Positions 44,487-55,902 of a stretch of 64,000 nt of DNA are shown here, piece by piece. This DNA is from Rhizomys pruinosus (lineage: Eukaryota > Chordata > Mammalia > Rodentia > Spalacidae), in the NCBI GenBank assembly GCA_009823505.1, contig VZQC01004706.1, positions 540,480 through 604,479 of the forward strand, in the 5' to 3' direction. The translations under genes were made by a program, and so were the position numbers. How positions within the stretch are numbered: position 1 is the stretch's first letter; every line of letters starts with the position of its first letter. The notes under the pieces were generated by a model, which did no database searches, was not told the origin of the DNA, and saw only the letters and a program-made list of their open reading frames with translations.

Positions 44487-44641
44487 TTTTTTTTTGGTCT
44501 TTTCGAGACAGGGTCTCCCTGTAGCCCCAGATGTCCTGGAACTCACTCTGTAGACTGAGCTGGCATTGAATTTACAAAGATCCGCTTGCCCTGCCTCCCA
44601 AGTGTTAGGATTCAAGGCATGCGCCACCACGCCCTGCCGAT
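44487..44641 (-). mobile_element. B1 SINE with TSD
   Basis: Reverse B1 from the T-run through gagacagggtctccctg to ccaccacgccctgcc. Target duplication tcaaaagtactttt at 44473-44486 and 44642-44655. Confidence 0.95.
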
Positions 44642-44894
44642 TCAAAAGTACTTTTAAGGCTGGGTTTTTCCTAAAATTTCTCCTAGCTCCCCAACCATAT
44701 GTGCCTAGATTGGCTCTGATATCTATCTCTCCCTCTCTCTGGACTTCCCTGCAACCTTAACGGATTTCTGCAGTAAAGGACTGTAACCTTAAATCCAAGC
44801 ATTTTTTCTCCTCCTTTTATTCTTTACTGTGCCTTTTCTTGCACTCATTCAGACAGGAAAGGGTGGAGTGAGACTGTACCTGAGAGCAATGCCC

Positions 44895-45025
44895 CATTTC
44901 TGCGGTAGCTGTCCTAACCACACCAACTCCTTCACAGCAGCCATCTTAGCTTAGATGTTTACCATTTCTATGGTACCTAAACCACACCCACTCCTCAGCC
45001 ACCATCTTGACCACTTGGCAGGGAT
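44895..45025 (+). repeat. Imperfect ~70-bp tandem duplication
   Basis: 'ctgcggtagctgtcctaaccacaccaactcc..cagccatcttagc' (about 44898-44954) recurs as 'tctatggtacctaaaccacacccactcc..cagccaccatcttgacc' (about 44968-45014). Each unit ends in a CCATCTT motif resembling a YY1 site, as found in some LTRs. Function unknown. Confidence 0.4.
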
Positions 45026-45284
45026 ACCTTAAACTGTTAGAGTTACATCAGAGCTTATAACAACTAATGCCATGTTCTAATTCTTTTACAATTTATTTAA
45101 TGGCATGTTCTGATCCTTTAACAATTTTGTTTTTTTGGTTTCTATATTGGATTATTACAAAAAGGAAATTGAGTTAAAATAAGTACATTTTTATGTCAAG
45201 TAGCCAAGTTTTGTTTCCACCAGTTTTTCGTCTGTTTCAAAATAAAATCATTTTTTTCCATTTTTACTTTTGTATGGGTAATGA

Positions 45285-45513
45285 TTTTTTTAAATTTTTT
45301 AATTTATTTTCATATGTGTATGAATGTACTGTCTGCATGTAGGTCTGTGCACCGGTGTCCTGCAATGCCACGGAGGTCAGAAGAGGGCGTCAGACTCCCC
45401 TGGAACTGGAGTCAAACATGGTTTTCAGCCACCATGTGGGTGCTGGGGATTGAACCCGGGTCCTCTGCAAGAGCAGTCAGCGCTCTTAACTGCTAGGCCA
45501 TCTCTCCAGCCCC
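45285..45513 (-). mobile_element. B2-like SINE, long variant with internal deletion
   Basis: Reverse copy ending ccatctctccagcccc. The body reads 'ctggaactggagtcaaacatgg', lacking ~20 bp of the usual double aattccagg/ctccagttcc segment. Flanks atgatttttttt on both sides look like the target duplication. Confidence 0.9.
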
Positions 45514-45925
45514 ATGATTTTTTTTTTTTTTTACAGGCTGTTGTTTGAGATTTTTACATCATCTGGCTTTTTAACAAACTCTGTATTTGTTGTTTATATT
45601 TTTGTTTATAAGACTTTTACCTATTTTTAAGGGATTATTTCAGATTTTGCCATTTTGACCAGGTCCTCCATTTCATCAGTTCTCTTCATAAATCCCAATT
45701 TATTCAGAAATCCATTTTGTGTCTGCTTCTGGATTTAAGAAGGTGTGTCCACCACACCCTGTCCCAGCTGGCATCCAGATCTTGCCTCAAGCAGTAAAAT
45801 TTTATCCTTAAGGAATGGACTTTTGATTTTTCCACTAACAATAAATTTATTCTCATTAAATTAGCAGGTAAACCCTGTTGGTGACAGGCAAGCCATGCAC
45901 TCCAGATCCACCCACCCACCTGCGC

Positions 45926-45962
<37 letters not shown>

Positions 45963-47030
45963 CCTGTACTGTATGCACAGTATGGACAGACAGGCTGTTC
46001 CTACCTGAGTAGATTTCTTAAACTCTAAATGATTCTGTGTAAATGTGACAATTAAAATTAATGGTTCCACAGCCCTGCACAACAATGGACAACTTTAGAT
46101 TTAGGTGTGCAGCCAATCAGGAAACTGAGAAATTTCTATGCCTTGACATCAATCAAGTTATTCTGGGCACCAAAATTTAACTATGATGTTTTAGGAGAAA
46201 AAAGGGGGGGGGGGATTTCCTATAGTCCAGAGTTAAGATATACAATTAAGTCATGTGTCTGTCCAACCTGTCTGTGTGTTATAACCATTCTCCCATGTGT
46301 CTTTGAGATTCATGTAACAGTCATGAGTCCAGGTTCTCATGTATGTTAATTTCTGTCAAAACAAAGTGGCCACTTTCATTCTACATTGTGTACAAAAACA
46401 AAAACAAAATAAATTAAGTTTATTTTTGGCATGCCTCTTAAGTTTTTTTTCAAAGGCCTGATTTGAATCTGGATTCCTAAGTTTCTACACTGGTTATATA
46501 AATATTTATTTATTATCTGTTACACTGAATTCAATCTCCAAATTTTCTTCACGGGCATTCTAACTTCAGTTTCCTTTCAAGTTTTTCTTGTTTCCAGACC
46601 TCTGAAGACCTGATTTTTGAGCCTTGGAGGCTCACTCACAGGTTTTTTTTTTTTTTCTTTTCTCTTACTTAACCAGGCTTCTGACAGCTGTGCTACCATC
46701 CTGCTGACCAGATACCAATTTAAAAAATCCCTGGATTCATTCATACTCTGGCACTTGTACAGTGGCACATGGCTTCCCCTCTTGATACCTACATACTACA
46801 ATCTCTTCCCTCCAATGAAACAGCTTAAATGATTTGGGTATTGTCAGTTACTAAATTGTCTTGGTTTTATACTGCCTCAGTAGGACTATATGTTTCCTAA
46901 CACCTCATTCTTTAGGTTCTCCCTTAGGGAAACTCTCTTTAACTATTGTATTGTAACTTTTGTCATGGCTGGATACATAATTCTTTTTTCCATCACTTAT
47001 TAAAATATTTCAATAAGATCATAGTTTTAG
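45514..47030. other. Mostly unrecognised non-coding stretch with (CA)n
   Basis: (CA)n at 45924-45961 and a G10 run at 46206-46215. Otherwise no gene or repeat family recognised. T-rich near 46641-46652. Confidence 0.4.
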
Positions 47031-47346
47031 AACCAAAGATATAAGACATCAATGCCACCATGAAAGCAAGAAAAACATGAAGGAAAGCATTCCCAGTGTT
47101 AAAGGACTATGGATGCCAACCCAGAATACTATACCCAGCAAAAATGTCGATTATAGTTGAAGGAGAGAGAAAAATCTTCCATGACATAAAAAAGATGATA
47201 GAATACATGTCCAGAAAACCAACTCTTCATAAAAAACTTTAAACAATTCAAAGGGCAGAAGAGAGGAGCAACAATCCTCAAACACCTAGGAAAAGAAACT
47301 AATAAAAACATAATGGTAGGAGTAGAATCAGAGGCTAAAAGTCGAA

Positions 47347-48340
47347 ATGGATAATAAGGTAAAAGGGAGCAACATCCATCTTTCAATTATAACCTTAAAT
47401 ATTAATGGGCTAAACTCCCCAATCAAAAGGCATAGACTGGGAGAATGGATTAGGAAACAAAACCCATCTATATGCTGTCTACAAGAAACCCATCTCAATT
47501 TCAAGGATAGGCACCAATTTAAAGTGAAGGAATGGAAGAAAATATTCCAAGAAAATGGTACTAAAAAGAAAGCAGGTGTTGCTATTCTAATATCAGACAA
47601 AATAGACTTCAAAGCAAAAGAAATCAAAAAACACAAAGAGGGCCATTACATCTTTATTAAAGGAACAATTGATGAGGAATTTTCTTACAGTCATGAATAT
47701 ATATGCACCAAACTCCGGTGCACCAAACTTTATAAAGACAATTCTTCAGAATCTCAAGGCACAGATTAACCACAGCACACTAATAGTAGGGGACTTCAAT
47801 ACCCCACTAAGTCCTTTAGACAGATCAACAGGACAAAGGATAAACAGAGAAACATCTCAACTAAATGATACAATACACCAAATAGACCTCACAGACATCT
47901 ATTGAATATTTCATGCAAACACCAGAGAATACACTTTGTACTCAGCACCTCATGGAACATTCTCCAAAATAGACCATATACTGGGACACAGGAAAAAAGT
48001 CAACAAATCCGAAAAGATTGAAATAATCTCATGCATTCTATAAGACCACAGTGCAATAAAACTCAATATCAACACCAAGATAAACCCTACAACCTACAAG
48101 AACACATGGAGACTAAACAACACTCTCCAAAATAATGAATGGGTCAAGGAAGAAATAAAGAAACAAAAAAATTCCTGGAACTGAATGACAATGATAATAC
48201 AACACAGCAAAACCTATGGGACACTTTAAAAGCAGTCCTAAGAGGGAAGTTTATAGCTCTAAGAGCCTACATTTAAAAAAACACAAAGAGCACAAGTGAA
48301 TGATCTAACACTGCAGCTAAAAATACTTTAGAGACAACAA
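47347..48340 (+). pseudogene. L1 ORF2 endonuclease domain (copy 2), frameshifted
   Basis: Frame 47347-47769 starts MDNKVKGSN and carries the LNINGLNSPIKRHR and CCLQETHL blocks of the L1 endonuclease. A frameshift near 47690 moves to the frame holding NIYAPNSGAPNF, VGDFNTPLSP and SPLDRSTGQR. A TGA replaces the Gly of DIYGIF at 47903-47905. The SKIDHILGHR block follows. The enzyme would nick genomic DNA for target-primed reverse transcription; this copy cannot. Confidence 0.88.
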
Positions 48341-48343
48341 CAA

Positions 48344-49130
48344 ATGAACCCTAAACACAGCAGACAAGAAGAAATAACAAAAGTCAGAGCAGAGATCAAT
48401 GAAATAGAAATAAAGAAAACCATACAAAAAATTAATGAATCCAAAAGTTGGTTCTTTGAGAGAATAAACAAGATAGACAGACCTCTAGCCCAGTTAACAA
48501 AAAGAAAGAAGGAACAACTCCAAACCAATAGACTCTGTGATGAAAGGGGAAATATCACAAAAGACAATGAAAATATCCAGACAATCATAAGGGAAAACTT
48601 CAAAAACCTATACTCTACTAAGTTAGAAAACCTAGAAGAAATGGATGAATATCTGAAATCCTGGGAATCACCAAAGCTCAACCAAGAAGAAATCGACAGC
48701 CTAAACAAACCAATAATAAAGGAAGAAATTGAAAATGTAATAAATAGCCTCCCAACCATAAAAATGCTCAGGCCCAGATGGTTTCACAGCAGAATTCTAT
48801 AAAATATTTCAAAATGATTTACAACCATTACTACTCGAGTTGTTTAGAAGGATACAAATGGAGAGAGTTCTGCCAGATTCATTCTATGAAGCCAGCATCA
48901 CGCTATTACCAAAACCAGGTAAAGATACAAACAAAAAGGAGAAATATAGACCCATCTCCCTAATGAACACAGATGCCAAAATTCTGAACAGGATACAGGC
49001 AAATCGCTTACAGATCCACATCAAGAAGATCGTCCATCATGACCAAGCTGGATTCATACCAGAGATGCAGGGATGGTTTAATACGAAAATAAATAAATAT
49101 CATCAAGCATATAAATGGAATGATAGACAA
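48344..49130 (+). pseudogene. L1 ORF2 linker and RT N-terminus (copy 2), frameshifted
   Basis: Frame 48344-48802 is the linker ending WFHSRIL, a frameshifted reading of the [11 protein letters not shown] block. Frame 48840-49154 gives [18 protein letters not shown] and the [16 protein letters not shown] block before another frameshift near 49085. At least two indels separate this part from the long open RT frame downstream. Confidence 0.87.
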
Positions 49131-50250
49131 AAACCACACCATCATCTCAATTGATGTGGAGAAAGCCTTTGACAAAATCCAGCATCCCTTTATGTTTAAA
49201 GTCCTAGAGGGAAATGGACTGGAAGGATCATTCCTCAATGTAATCAAAGCCATATACAGGAAACCCATAGCCAATATCATCCTAAATGGGGAAACGACAG
49301 AAGCATTCCTCTTAAAGGTAGGAACTCGGCAAGGCTGCCCCCTGTCACCACTCCTTTTCAATATAGTGCTGGAAACCCTTGCTAGGACAATAAGGCAAGA
49401 AAAGGAAATTAAAGGAGTTCTAATTGAAAAAGAGGAAATCAAGCTATCCCTTTTTGCTGATGATATGATTGTCTACCTAAGGGATGCTAAGAACTCCACC
49501 AGAAAACTCCTAGAAATGATTAAATACTTCAGTAAAGTGGCAGGATACAAAATAGATCTAGAAAAATCAGTAGCCTTTCTTTACACCAACAAGGAACTGA
49601 AGAAGGAATACAAGGAGACCTTCCCACTCACAATAGCCTCAAAAACAATAAAATACCTAGGAACAAACCTAGCCAAAGACACAAAGGATCTCTACAACAA
49701 AAATTTTAAACCCCTGAAAAAGGAAATTGAGGAAGACATCAGAAGATGGACAAACCTCCCATGCTCATGGATTGGGAAAATAAATATAGTAAAAATGTCC
49801 ATCCTACCCAAACTAGTGTACAGATTTAATGCAATCCCAATCAAAATCCCCAAGAGTTTCTTCACAGGCTTGGAAAAAAAAATCCTCAATTTCATTTGGA
49901 AAAACAAAAGACCCCGAATAGCCAAAGCAATCCTGAGTGAAAAGAGCAATACAGGGGGGATCGCTATACCAGACATCAAACTATACTACAGGGCTATAGT
50001 CATAAAAACAGCTTGGTACTGGCACAAAAACAGACCAGTTGACCAATGGAATAAAACTGAAGATCCAAACCTGAGCTCATACAATTTCAGCCACCTCATA
50101 TTTGACAAGGGGGCCAAGAATACACAATGGAGGAAAGACAGCATCTTCAGCAAGTGGTGTTGGCAAAACTGGATCACCACTTGTAGAAGAATGAAATTAA
50201 ACCCCTACCTCTTTGCCTCTGCATACTTAAAAGTCATTCCAGATGGATAA
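49120..50250 (+). pseudogene. L1 ORF2 reverse transcriptase, 376-codon open segment
   Basis: The longest open frame of the window. It has the [13 protein letters not shown] block, [14 protein letters not shown], and the catalytic FADD at residues 112-115 (49453-49464). It then shows [20 protein letters not shown], the [17 protein letters not shown] thumb-like block and [13 protein letters not shown]. The core RT motifs look intact, but the frame starts inside the domain and ends at a stop before the Cys-rich C-terminus. It normally makes L1 cDNA at the nick. It is a fragment of a broken gene, not a free-standing protein. Confidence 0.9.
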
Positions 50251-51190
50251 AGACCTAACGGAAATGCAAAACTCTGGAGTGTTGATAGAAGAGAAATTGG
50301 CAGCAGACTACAAGACATAGGTGTAGGAAAAGACTTTCCTAAATCAGACAGCAGCTGCACAAGAGATAAGATCACCATTTGAAAATGGGACCTCATTACA
50401 CTCAAAAGCTTCTGTACATCAAAGGAAACAATAAAGGAAGTGAAGAAAAAACCCCACAGAATGGAAGAAACCTTCACAGCAGGTACATCTGACAAAGCAT
50501 AATTTCCAGAGTATACAAGTTACACACAAAAACAAAGAAGAAAGAAAACAAATGAATCACTCAAAAGACAGAGCAAAGAACTGAATAGAGACTTCACAGA
50601 GGAGGAATTAGAGATGGCTGAGAAACATCTTAAAACTGTTCAACGTCACTAATAATTAGGATAATGCAAATTAAGACCACTCTAAAATATCATCTCGTTG
50701 TGATAAGACTGGCCAGGTTCAAGAAAACAAACAATATCAAGTGCTGGAAAGGTTGTGGGGAAAGGGGAACACTCATCTATTTCTGGTGGGAATGTAAACT
50801 TGTACAGCCACTATGGAAAGCAGTGTGGAGAACACTTGAAAGAACTCAAAATGAGCTTGCCATTTGACCCAGTCATACAACTCCTGGTATATACCCACAA
50901 GACTCATCTTACGGCAGAAATACATGCACAGCTATATTTATTGCCAGCTCTGTTCACAATAGCAAAACTGGAACCACCCAAATGCCCTCAACTGACGAGT
51001 GGATAGAAAAAAATGTGGTACATGTTACACAATGGAGTTCTATGCAGCTAAAGAAAGACAACATCATGAACTTTGCAGGGAAATGGATGGAGCTAGAAGA
51101 TATTATATTAAGTGAAGTAACAACGTCCCAGAAACAAACGACAAACGGTATCCCTCATCTGCGAATGCTAGCGCCAATAACCCAGTTGTA
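50251..51190 (+). pseudogene. L1 ORF2 C-terminal region (copy 2), broken
   Basis: After the stop at 50250 the reading continues in several frames: DIGVGKDFPKS near 50318, the [11 protein letters not shown] frame (50664-50867) with [18 protein letters not shown]. This is the L1 Cys-rich motif, with the usual His changed (YF for HC/HR wording). The CPSTDEWIEK end (50982-51191) follows. Needed for RNA binding by ORF2p; here disrupted. Confidence 0.85.
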
Positions 51191-51747
51191 AATTTTCTTG
51201 TGGAGAGGATGCAAATTAAAAGAACAACAAAAGACTGCATCAAAAAACTGACTGAAATGAATCAGGAGGGTGGGAGGGGTGAGAGGGGTGGGACAGGGTC
51301 TACTATTAGATTAAAGTATATTAATTGATGGAGTTCAACAAGTGTCCAAATTTGTCCAGACTCTGCCTACAAGTTACATGGTGTTTTAGGACTTAGTAAA
51401 GTAAACATTGATTTAAAGGTTCTAAAAAAATGGTAATGCACCTAGTTAAATTGAAAATAATTTTCACAAGTTACAAAAATCTGTATAACAATAACTTTGG
51501 GATTGGCATATCAAATGTTCTCTATATTTTGTTGTACAGTATCAACTTGTAGCATTCTCTTTTACCTGTAGGATTTAATTTAAGAAATTAAAATTGCTTC
51601 CCAAGTTAATGACATATAGTCACCCAAAACACTGGATGAATTGATGAAATCTGCGCTTGATTCCTGCCTATAGGTACGTGTAGTACAACTGCCTTTTTGA
51701 GACTCATGGGTCAAAAAACAAAAACCTAAAGTAAAAGAGGGGGATAC

Positions 51748-51748
<1 letters not shown>

Positions 51749-51794
<46 letters not shown>
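51749..51794. repeat. (AT)n microsatellite
   Basis: Uninterrupted alternating AT inside arm 1 of the inverted repeat; arm 2 lacks it. Confidence 0.9.
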
Positions 51795-51797
<3 letters not shown>

Positions 51798-52385
51798 CCT
51801 TTTTGTCAAAACTTTGCAATTCAAATTCTTAAACTAAACTACGGGAAAAGATTTGTGTGTTCCCACAGGTCAAAACGTCACCAACTTAATGGCTGAGAAA
51901 GAAAATACACAGGTTTGCATTGTGTAGGATGTACCAGGAAGTGCCAGCAGAAAGGTTGGCCGTCTGACATTGAAAGGAAGAAAAGCCTCAGACTCTACAG
52001 GCATCAAACCCCTCTGTGGATTCACTTGTAAAACTATTTATAATGAGTCCTAATGAAACTTACCTTCTAGGTGCTGCAAATTTTATAGGAGAGATTTCTT
52101 ACCTCTCCTTCATAGAACAAGGAGGATATGATGATGAGAGGTCATTCTCTAACTGTAAATTGGAGCCAACTATAAGAGGTAATCTCTTATAAACCTGGTA
52201 AAACTGCCTTCTTTAATTGACTAATAGACAAGGAACTGTGAAAAGGATTATTCTCTATTCAGAACCAAATATATATACTAAATTCTCCTTAAGCGTGCAA
52301 CTTAAGCAAAATATATTAATACATGAGAGCTCTGATATCAGCAGTGGGTTATTCTACCAAGGAGATGTTGGCCAAAGGATCCAAG

Positions 52386-52406
52386 CCCCCCCCCCCAAAA
52401 AAAGTA
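52386..52406. repeat. C-run followed by A-run
   Basis: A run of about 12 C followed by 7 A in the spacer of the inverted repeat. Low complexity. Confidence 0.7.
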
Positions 52407-53599
52407 ATGGCTTCTTTCCTGTAAACTGGGATAACTGCAAGAAGAGAAGTGATAAGGCCCTGCTGTCAAAGACCTGATGTAAGCATGGGAAAGATGTATT
52501 GAGACCACACTTACAAGTGTACAGTTGGTCTCTGGAATACCAGAGAGTGTTACCAAAGGCCACTAAACCAGTAAAGCAAATATAGGTCTCCTTGAGTCAA
52601 GCAAGACTCCTCCATCAGCACCAACTACGCCAGGCAGTGTCTATCAGTGTCTATCAGTCAATTAAAGAAAGTAGTTATACCTGTTTTATAAGAAATTACC
52701 ACTATAACAATTGGCTCTAATTTACAGTTAGGGAATGACTTCATTACCATCATGTTTTTCTTTTTCTATAAAAGGGATAGGTAGTAAGGTTTCTCAGCAT
52801 CTGGAAGGTAAACTTCATTAGGACACATTATAATCAGTTATCCCAAATAGAATTCAAAGAGATGCTCGATGTCTGCTACTCAGGCAGTCTGAGGTTCCTC
52901 TTCCTTTTAATGTTCAGATGGGTCAGCCTCTCTGCTGATATCCTGCACAGCCAAAAGTCATACATTTTCAGGCATTTAGGTTGGTGTTTTTACCTGTGGG
53001 AAAATACAAATCTCCCATTGTCAGTTTCAAGATCTCGAAATTGAAAATTTATCAAAAGGCTTGGAATACAGAGTTTTCCATTTGTATCTCAGAGGGAGTA
53101 CTCCACCACCTCCCTCTTTTTGTTTTTTAAATTTTTATATTTGACCTATAGATGCCTAAGTTGTATTACATATACCTATAAACAGGAACCAAGGCATACG
53201 TTTTCATCAAATTCACCCAAGCTGTTTACCATTGACTGTATGTTATTTATTTGGGAAGTAAATTTAAACTTAATTCCTTTAGTTAAGTTATCTTACAGGT
53301 AAAAGAAAATGTTACAGTGTGATACTGTATAACACAGAAATATATAGAGTCCATTTGTGTACCTTACCCCAAAGTTTTTGTTGGAAATTAAATAAAAATT
53401 ATAAATAAAACAATTAACATTTTATATTCCCAAATAGTTCAAATGTATTTCCATTTCCACCAAAACCTTCAACCAAATTTAACTAATATAGACATTTTTA
53501 CTAAGTCTTAAAATATCCTATAATATGTAGACAAAGCTTGGGCAAAGTTGAATACCTGCCAAATAAATTTTAACCAAATATACACTTTGTTCTTTAAAA

Positions 53600-55381
53600 C
53601 TATGTGACTAGACTATGACTTCAGAAAAATCTAGTCCATTAACTTATATTGTTTATTTTGTATTTATGTATAAATCTCTACTGAAATACCTCTCTATATA
53701 AATATATGTTATTTTTAAATATACCATTTTAAACTGCAAACATTAGAGTGGATTTTAATGACTATCTTCCTCCCAGCTCTTGGAGATGCCTTCTCCAGGC
53801 CTGGCATGAAAACCTGCTTTAAAGATTTTTCTATATCTAGCTCATAATTAAATTTTCTTTTACAGTTCTTATGCCCATTAGTTAATTAAAGACTGGCTAT
53901 ATATGACCCATGAGAAATTGTTACCATAGCAGTTGGTCGTTTTGTAGTTAAGGAACAATTCCATTACCATCTTGGGTTTATTTTTTATTTATTTATTTTT
54001 TGTGGGGGCTTCTAGGAAGCTTCCTTTGCCATGAGCAGGTACAGTGCAGTCCTTCTAAGGAAAGGGGAACACAGTGCTCACTTTACAGACACTGTGGGGA
54101 ACTGACCCCTCAGCACAGAGGTCAGTTGGTTACTTCTGTAACTCGACCAGATAGGTACTTCCAACTCAGGTCCTTAGCCTGGGGCAATGAGACACATTTC
54201 CTACTCTTGGCAAGTTTCTTTTGTTAGAACTTCAGGGCCTTTAAACTCTCCCAAAAATCCACCTATTTTGTCTCCAAAATGCTAAAATTAAAAGACTTAC
54301 TTTAAGTCAAAATTAAAGGGCATGATTTAGAAAAATTGTTGTTAAGACCCCATGTACTCAGTTTCGTGGTTGGTATGTGCACAGCAGGAAGGCTGATGGT
54401 GCCAGAGCACAAACCAAGTGTAATCAGGAATTATGTGGGAAAAAAAATCTTTAAGGTGAAACACATTTAATAAGATCAAAATAAAATTAAATCAACCAAT
54501 TAATTTTAATTGTGCACATATTTTTATTCAAATGATATCTAGGGTACCCAGGGGTTAAGTAAAAATATTACATTTTAAGTTAAGCATGTTGAAATGGATT
54601 TGAATTACTTAAGTGATACAACTAGCTGAACCCCAATTTTGGATCCACAAATAGCTGGCAGGTTTAGGTAGGAAGTTAGATTTAGAACTAGTTACCAAAA
54701 AACTTACAGTAAGACAAGAGAGCAATAAACTTTTATCTAAAACCAGATTTTTTATACAAAATTTAAGAGAAAGGTATTAAGTGGCCATTGTTTAAAATTA
54801 TCTTGAAAAAAACTGCTCTTTGGTAGGGCGGTTCCTGCAAAAGGCCTTAATTTGCATCAGAAAGAAGTCGGCTCCAGCCTTGACTGAGCCATAGAGCTAC
54901 CTGGAGAAAATTTATATATGAACAAGTTAAAGCTGGAACTGAACCTGAGGAACCGGTTACTCAAAGTAGTGGATGAAGTCTAGTTTTTTTCTTTGGAAAT
55001 TAAAACCACAAAGTTTTATTTTAGACCTGTAAAATTATGAAAAACAGATTCCAGGGCCAAGCATGGCTACTAAGCCTTTATATAAAACTCAGCCTTGAAG
55101 TCAGTCTTTTATAGCTGCAGGAGTGACCTAGCCAGGAGACATGTGCCTGAAGGGAATGGGATACTCTCTCTGAGCCAAACTAGAGCCTGGCAGTTTTCCT
55201 CCAGGTGTGCAAAGCCACAGGTTCCCAGATCACCCTCCCATCCACTGAAACCAGCAGGAGAGAAGGCCCCAGGGCAAAAGATAGATATCAGGAGAGGAAG
55301 AAGAGAGGAAAAAGGCAAGATTTAGAGGATTGCATACCTAATTTGTCAAGGTTTCCTCCAGCCCCATGTCTGGACACCATT
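53600..55381 (-). other. AT-rich non-coding interval, possible ERV internal region
   Basis: No gag, pol or env wording is visible. It lies downstream, in minus-strand sense, of an LTR-like unit with a primer-binding-site-like motif, so it could be the non-coding body of a defective LTR retroelement. Alternatively it is unrelated intergenic DNA. Frames at 54000-54227 and 55095-55510 show no domain. Confidence 0.35.
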
Positions 55382-55635
55382 TGTGGGGTATCCCATTTAT
55401 TCCCAGGACAATCCATGTGGAAAATACACGCAGGAAAGCACACCACATGGGTGCATGTTAAGGTCCAAATACAGAGAGAGAGTTTTATTCCAAAATGTCT
55501 GATTATATAGACAGCATGACTCAACTCCCAGGGCCAAATCCTAAACCTTTTCATCACTACATCCCACTCGATGGGTGTGGCCAGGGAGGTCCCATTGCTT
55601 TAGAATGCTACCCATCTTAACTAAATTTTCCCACA
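55382..55635 (-). mobile_element. LTR (254 bp) with adjacent primer-binding-like site
   Basis: On the minus strand it begins TGTGGGAAAATTTAG and ends GGGATACCCCACA, giving TG...CA ends with TGTGGG/CCCACA inverted termini. It has a TATA-like tctatataatc (reverse, ~55505-55515), then AATAAA (reverse of tttatt at 55483-55488) about 25 bp on. Directly after the LTR comes tggtgtccagacatgggg (reverse of 55363-55380), resembling a tRNA-Leu-type primer-binding site. This would be the 5' LTR of a minus-strand ERV; no second LTR was found in the window. Confidence 0.6.
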
Positions 55636-55902
55636 ATTTTTGTTCTCCGTTTCTGTCAATATACTAGATATTGAGCACCTTCAGTACAAATTGAGATGTA
55701 AATAACACACTATTTCATCTTCTTCCAGAACAACTCCCTAACAAAATGTTTCTGGAATTCCTGTTTGTAATTCCTTTCAGAATCAAGGGTTCTCCTGCTT
55801 AAACATCACCATGGTGAAAAGATTGAGTATGAGAAACAGAAGATATTTGGAAGGAAGTTTGGAGAAAATGATCAGTCAGCACAGTAGATGAAATATATTT
55901 TG

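Larger units (their letters stand above)
47035..52645 (+). mobile_element. LINE-1 element, 5'-truncated, with long 3' module
   Basis: It begins inside the inter-ORF segment ('gatgccaacccagaatactatacccagcaaaaatgtcg', parallel to 3695-3740 of the first L1), contains ORF2 at 47347-51190, then a 3' UTR with 'caaaaaactgactgaaatg'. It continues into modules that recur in other L1-type insertions (51.3-52.23 kb and 52.535-52.640 kb). The latter 105 bp match the reverse of 22015-22115. The true 3' end is unclear because an inverted copy of the 3' module follows. ORF2 frames are broken but less decayed than in the 2.1-kb copy. Confidence 0.8.
51300..53595. repeat. Large imperfect inverted repeat (arms ~0.9 kb, ~0.4-kb spacer)
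   Basis: Arm 1 (51300-52232) and the reverse complement of arm 2 (52650-53595) align collinearly. Pairs include 52141-52170 with 52710-52739 (gtcattctctaactgtaaattggagcc), 52041-52076 with 52798-52830 (aatgagtcctaatgaaacttacctt), 51984-52005 with ~52880-52900, and 51541-51690 with ~53150-53310 (tttacctgtag, ataggtacgtgtagtacaac). Arm 1 continues the 3' UTR of the plus-strand L1, so arm 2 is probably the same L1 3' module in reverse. A third, more diverged copy in arm-2 orientation lies at 53878-53975. Confidence 0.75.

Noticed and set aside
54000..55560. Retroviral gag or env fragments behind the LTR at 55.4 kb
   Set aside because: I searched the frames for zinc-knuckle, protease, RT or envelope wording and found none. 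Only an LTR and a primer-binding-like site are supported.
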